Source: an uncultured Bacteroidales bacterium (lineage in GTDB: Bacteria; Bacteroidota; Bacteroidia; Bacteroidales; UBA932). From it: a stretch of DNA of 35,023 nt. The notes below the pieces were generated by a model, which was not told the DNA's origin, ran no database searches, and saw only the letters and a list, made by a program, of their open reading frames with translations. The stretch is taken from positions 1 to 35,023 of the forward strand of contig CANBDZ010000013.1 of the NCBI GenBank assembly GCA_947367375.1, read 5' to 3'. Each line of letters starts with the position of its first letter. The first letter of the stretch is position 1. Shown here piece by piece: positions 32,546 through 35,023 of the stretch. Both the position numbers and the translations under genes were made by a program.

Positions 32546-33058
32546 ATGAAACGTCTGATACTTTCAATATGCGCATCGGCGGCTCTAATTCCCTGTTCCG
32601 GACAAGTCCGGGGACATATCGGAGCCGGCGTGACAGAGATGCTGACAAAAGAAGCGGCAGGTATATACATAGGTCACAGCTTATCACCGAAGTGGTCAAT
32701 TGAAAGCGGAGCGGTGTTCAAGCTCCCGCATCACGGAAGGTCAGGCAACGAAGAATGGAAGGAACATGTCAACGAGTTTACAGATGAGGTCACAAAGGAA
32801 AAGTCACAAGTACCTGCAAGGTTTACCGTCAGTCTCAGACATTGGAATCACAGTGCCTATGACGGAGGCTGCATACTTGTCGGAATCACGCAGTATGAGG
32901 AGAACCTTCCGGTCATACACACCGGAGCCGCCTACTGCATGAAACTGTGCAGGCACATCGGCCTGGACCTGTCCTTCAGGATAAATCTGAACGGATACAG
33001 TACGTCCAAGGCCATAACCGGAAACGGGATAACATTAACAATAGACTATTTATTCTGA
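32546..33058 (+). CDS. Small exported beta-rich protein at the head of a fimbrial locus
   Basis: From the ATG at 32546 the product has 170 residues with a Sec signal (MKRLILSICASAALIPCSGQ). The mature part alternates hydrophobic residues (ARFTVSLRHWNHSAYDGGCILVGITQY, KLCRHIGLDLSFRINLNGY) and ends ITLTIDYLF. The terminal Phe and beta pattern suit a small outer-membrane barrel. Many Bacteroides fimbrial operons begin with a small outer-membrane protein such as DUF3575, but I cannot confirm that family here. The next gene starts 2 bases after the stop. The track start (TTG at 32531) is rejected because it lies in the -7 element. Confidence 0.7.
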   Translation: MKRLILSICASAALIPCSGQVRGHIGAGVTEMLTKEAAGIYIGHSLSPKWSIESGAVFKLPHHGRSGNEEWKEHVNEFTDEVTKEKSQVPARFTVSLRHWNHSAYDGGCILVGITQYEENLPVIHTGAAYCMKLCRHIGLDLSFRINLNGYSTSKAITGNGITLTIDYLF

Positions 33059-33060
33059 AT

Positions 33061-34113
33061 ATGGGAAAACAGCATCGGGACAGATTCAATCTACAGTCAC
33101 ACATCTCACTTGCTACATCAAACACACCCATTCTGGGACGCATCATCACATTGCTACACCTTGTCCCGGCTGTTCTGTGCGGATGTTCAGATGCGGAACA
33201 TCCCGCTTATGAAGAGATCCGGAGGGAAATTGGCATCGCTTTGACAAAGAGTCAGGATGTCAAGGGCCCTCTGGACATCTTCGTTTTCGAGGACGACAGG
33301 ATGCAGAGGCTGGACTGCTATCTGCGTCTTGAAGACTTCAGTTTATGGAAAGGAGGAGTAGTCACCGGAAGCGGAGACCGCATCATATCATTTGTCACAG
33401 GAATACAGAAAAAGAAAGAAGACTGGACCGGCATCACTTCCAGAGCGGCTCTGGAGAAGGTTACGGTCAACCTCGAGGATGAAAGCAGAGACGCTGCGAT
33501 AATGAGCGGGGAAACAACGGGATCCACCGCTGAACTAGTCCCGGTATCAAGCCAGATATGTCTGGAACGGCTCTCATGTGACTTCACCGGGAAACCGTAC
33601 TCAGACAACAGTATAAAAGAGGTGAAAGTCTACCTGACCAACGTCAATGCCAGCTGCGGAATACTGGCATCAGGAGAGATCTCCCCTACCCGCATCATCA
33701 ACCAAGGCAGACTTTCGGAGGAAGATCTGGCCGGATTCAAGGATAAAAGCCTTGTCTGTCACCATGTGAAGGATCCTGTAGGAAAGTCAGACAGCTGGAC
33801 TCCGATAGACTTTCTATGCTATCCGAACAACGCGTCTGAAGAGGGTCCCGGCACACCTTTCACCAGACTGGTCATCGAAGGGAAGGTGGACGGAAGGACA
33901 TTCTACTGGCCGATCGACATCAACAGGAATGAAAGGCAAGGAGTCGACCGGGCAGGGAGCGGAATAGACAGAGGCAGAAGATACACCTTCGACATAACCA
34001 TAACCGGTAAAGGAGTGTCTGATCCGGACACCCCGGTAAGTTCTGAATATGTAGACGTAAACTTCAAGATAAAGGAATGGGAAGAACAGGAAGACTATGC
34101 AATTTTATTCTGA
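33061..34113 (+). CDS. Fimbrillin-like lipoprotein
   Basis: From the ATG at 33061 the product has 350 residues. The signal region is long and atypical: 27 polar residues, then ILGRIITLLHLVPAVLCGC with Cys42 as the likely lipidated residue. The body has the two-domain beta pattern of FimA/Mfa1-superfamily fimbrillins: GPLDIFVFEDDRMQRLDCYL near residue 70, VKVYLTNVNASCGIL near residue 190, FYWPIDINRNE, and the C-terminal RGRRYTFDITITGKGVSDPDTPV followed by VNFKIKEWEE. Such subunits are exported as lipoproteins, cut by an Arg-gingipain-like protease, and polymerised. Whether this is stalk or tip is not clear. The next gene overlaps it by 37 bases. Confidence 0.72.
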   Translation: MGKQHRDRFNLQSHISLATSNTPILGRIITLLHLVPAVLCGCSDAEHPAYEEIRREIGIALTKSQDVKGPLDIFVFEDDRMQRLDCYLRLEDFSLWKGGVVTGSGDRIISFVTGIQKKKEDWTGITSRAALEKVTVNLEDESRDAAIMSGETTGSTAELVPVSSQICLERLSCDFTGKPYSDNSIKEVKVYLTNVNASCGILASGEISPTRIINQGRLSEEDLAGFKDKSLVCHHVKDPVGKSDSWTPIDFLCYPNNASEEGPGTPFTRLVIEGKVDGRTFYWPIDINRNERQGVDRAGSGIDRGRRYTFDITITGKGVSDPDTPVSSEYVDVNFKIKEWEEQEDYAILF

Positions 34114-35023
34114 GACATGCAGCCACAATAGCCGTCATCTGTGCGCCGGGCTGCACCTTCTCAGTTGTCGAAAGAGACGAATATGTGATGACCACAATAA
34201 ATCTCACAGGAGGTAACATGATCACAAAAGCAGCAGACCCGAACGAGGAGCTCATCACAGACATAAGTCTGATGGTGTTCGACGAGCACGGGGATGCGGA
34301 GGAGTGCACATGGTTGACAGGCGGCAGGACCAGCCACATGACAAGGCTCATCAAAGGCAAGAAATATATAATATGCGCCTGTGCCAATTTTGGTCATCAG
34401 GTCTACGCAGACAACATAGACGAACTTGACGAAATCACTTACCACATCGCCTATCCGGACGAATATCGTGAAGGCATCCCGATGTGCGCGAGGGCTGAGA
34501 CTGTTGTCACCAAAGATGGCGAGATAACTGTCGAACTTGAAAGGTTGATGTCAAAGATCAGCCTCAAGATAGACAGGACTATGCTCTCGGAAGATGTGGA
34601 GATGAATGTACGCTCCGCCCTTATAGGAAACTGCCCACGCGTCACCAAAGTATTCACCGACAACAGAGCAGAAGATGAAGATGACTGCTTCCCATTGGGA
34701 TTCTACAGAAACGAGCTCCAGGCTGCCATTCTGAACTCCGATGCCGGAGGCGGTATCAGCAGGGAGATATCCTTATATATGTTGGAAAACCTGCAAGGCG
34801 AGATGCCATTCCACGTCGGCAGCGACAGCGACAAGATCTTCGGCAGCAACGACCTGCGAAATCAGACCTGCTCTTACATAGAACTTGAAATAGAGTACAG
34901 CTCAGACACTTACATCAGCGGTAGCGAAGGCCTCATCTACAGATTCTACCTTGGAGAAGACAGAAACAACCTCGATGTCAGACGCAACACCCACTACCAC
35001 ATCACGGTGACTCCACAGGACAC
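34077..35023 (+). CDS. DUF4906-type fimbrial lipoprotein (partial, runs off the window; absent from the ORF track)
   Basis: An open frame from the ATG at 34077 to the right edge gives 315 codons. It starts MGRTGRLCNFILRHAATIAVICAPGC, a lipoprotein-like signal with Cys26, and overlaps the previous gene by 37 bases in another frame. The body shows TTINLTGGNMITKAADPNEELITDISLMVFDEHGD, KKYIICACANFG, IPMCARAETVV, VELERLMSKISLKID, then SLYMLENLQGEMP and a TCSYIELEIEYSS...YRFYLGEDRNNLDVRRNTHYHITVTPQD segment. These are typical of Bacteroidota fimbrillin proteins with DUF4906 or FimB/Mfa2-like regions. It probably anchors or caps the same fimbria as the gene before it. The C-terminus lies outside the window. 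Confidence 0.78.
   Translation, partial: MGRTGRLCNFILRHAATIAVICAPGCTFSVVERDEYVMTTINLTGGNMITKAADPNEELITDISLMVFDEHGDAEECTWLTGGRTSHMTRLIKGKKYIICACANFGHQVYADNIDELDEITYHIAYPDEYREGIPMCARAETVVTKDGEITVELERLMSKISLKIDRTMLSEDVEMNVRSALIGNCPRVTKVFTDNRAEDEDDCFPLGFYRNELQAAILNSDAGGGISREISLYMLENLQGEMPFHVGSDSDKIFGSNDLRNQTCSYIELEIEYSSDTYISGSEGLIYRFYLGEDRNNLDVRRNTHYHITVTPQD

Overview
The window looks like a chromosomal piece of a gut-type Bacteroidales bacterium (phylum Bacteroidota). The gene families point there: a PCMD lipoprotein, a FISUMP lipoprotein, DUF4290 next to ftsK and a LolA-like gene, AddAB, and fimbrillin/DUF4906 proteins. So do the promoters, since many genes are preceded by the Bacteroidota -7 element TAnnTTTG, and by an absence of obvious Shine-Dalgarno leaders. 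Base composition is near balanced. I saw no rRNA, tRNA, IS element, CRISPR array or integrase. A genus cannot be named from the sequence alone.

Layout. 1-63: tail of an unidentified gene, then a bidirectional terminator. 111-5000 (minus): ackA-ptb-buk, an acyl-phosphate/ATP-yielding fermentation module, with a PCMD lipoprotein gene after it. 5085-6206 (plus): a short ComEC core. 6209-7267 (minus): apbE lipoprotein. 7365-10227 (plus): FISUMP lipoprotein, lemA, and two TPM-domain genes. 10249-14050 (minus): DUF4290-ftsK-lolA, with its own promoter. 14105-20298 (minus): addB-addA double-strand-break repair helicase/nuclease. 20467-23670 (minus): pgi-manA-hslR; manA carries an extraordinary Cys/His repeat insert. 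23819-24628 (plus): exported GDPD. 24726-26433 (minus): umuD-umuC error-prone polymerase operon. 26506-27453 (plus): divergent phage-type GNAT-like protein whose 3' part is invaded by palindromic repeats. 27503-30495 (plus): purC, an exported sialate O-acetylesterase-like esterase, and a DJ-1/PfpI protein. 30530-32364 (minus): two overlapping Stealth-family sugar-phosphate transferases. 32546-35023 (plus): start of a fimbrial/surface locus (small exported beta-rich protein, fimbrillin-like lipoprotein, DUF4906-type protein running off the window). The ORF track misses the last gene.

Most of the window is conserved housekeeping or semi-core DNA (energy, division, repair, sugar phosphate and purine metabolism). 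The right end (Stealth pair plus fimbrillin genes) is accessory surface biology; the two sides are driven divergently from an AT-rich spacer with A-tracts phased at about one helical turn.

The most unusual signals are: (i) a 14-Cys/12-His repeat (ECHCGD units) inside phosphomannose isomerase; (ii) a palindromic repeat family (8-bp stem, 5-nt loop) present between genes and also translated inside the GNAT-like gene; (iii) two -7 promoter elements abutting head to head between ackA and comEC; (iv) a 21-bp dyad upstream of addBA; (v) the phased A-tract spacer. Several track ORFs (ackA, apbE, DUF4290, pgi, umuD, GNAT-like, Stealth 1, the exported OMP-like gene) are extended upstream of their likely starts; I give the shorter starts.
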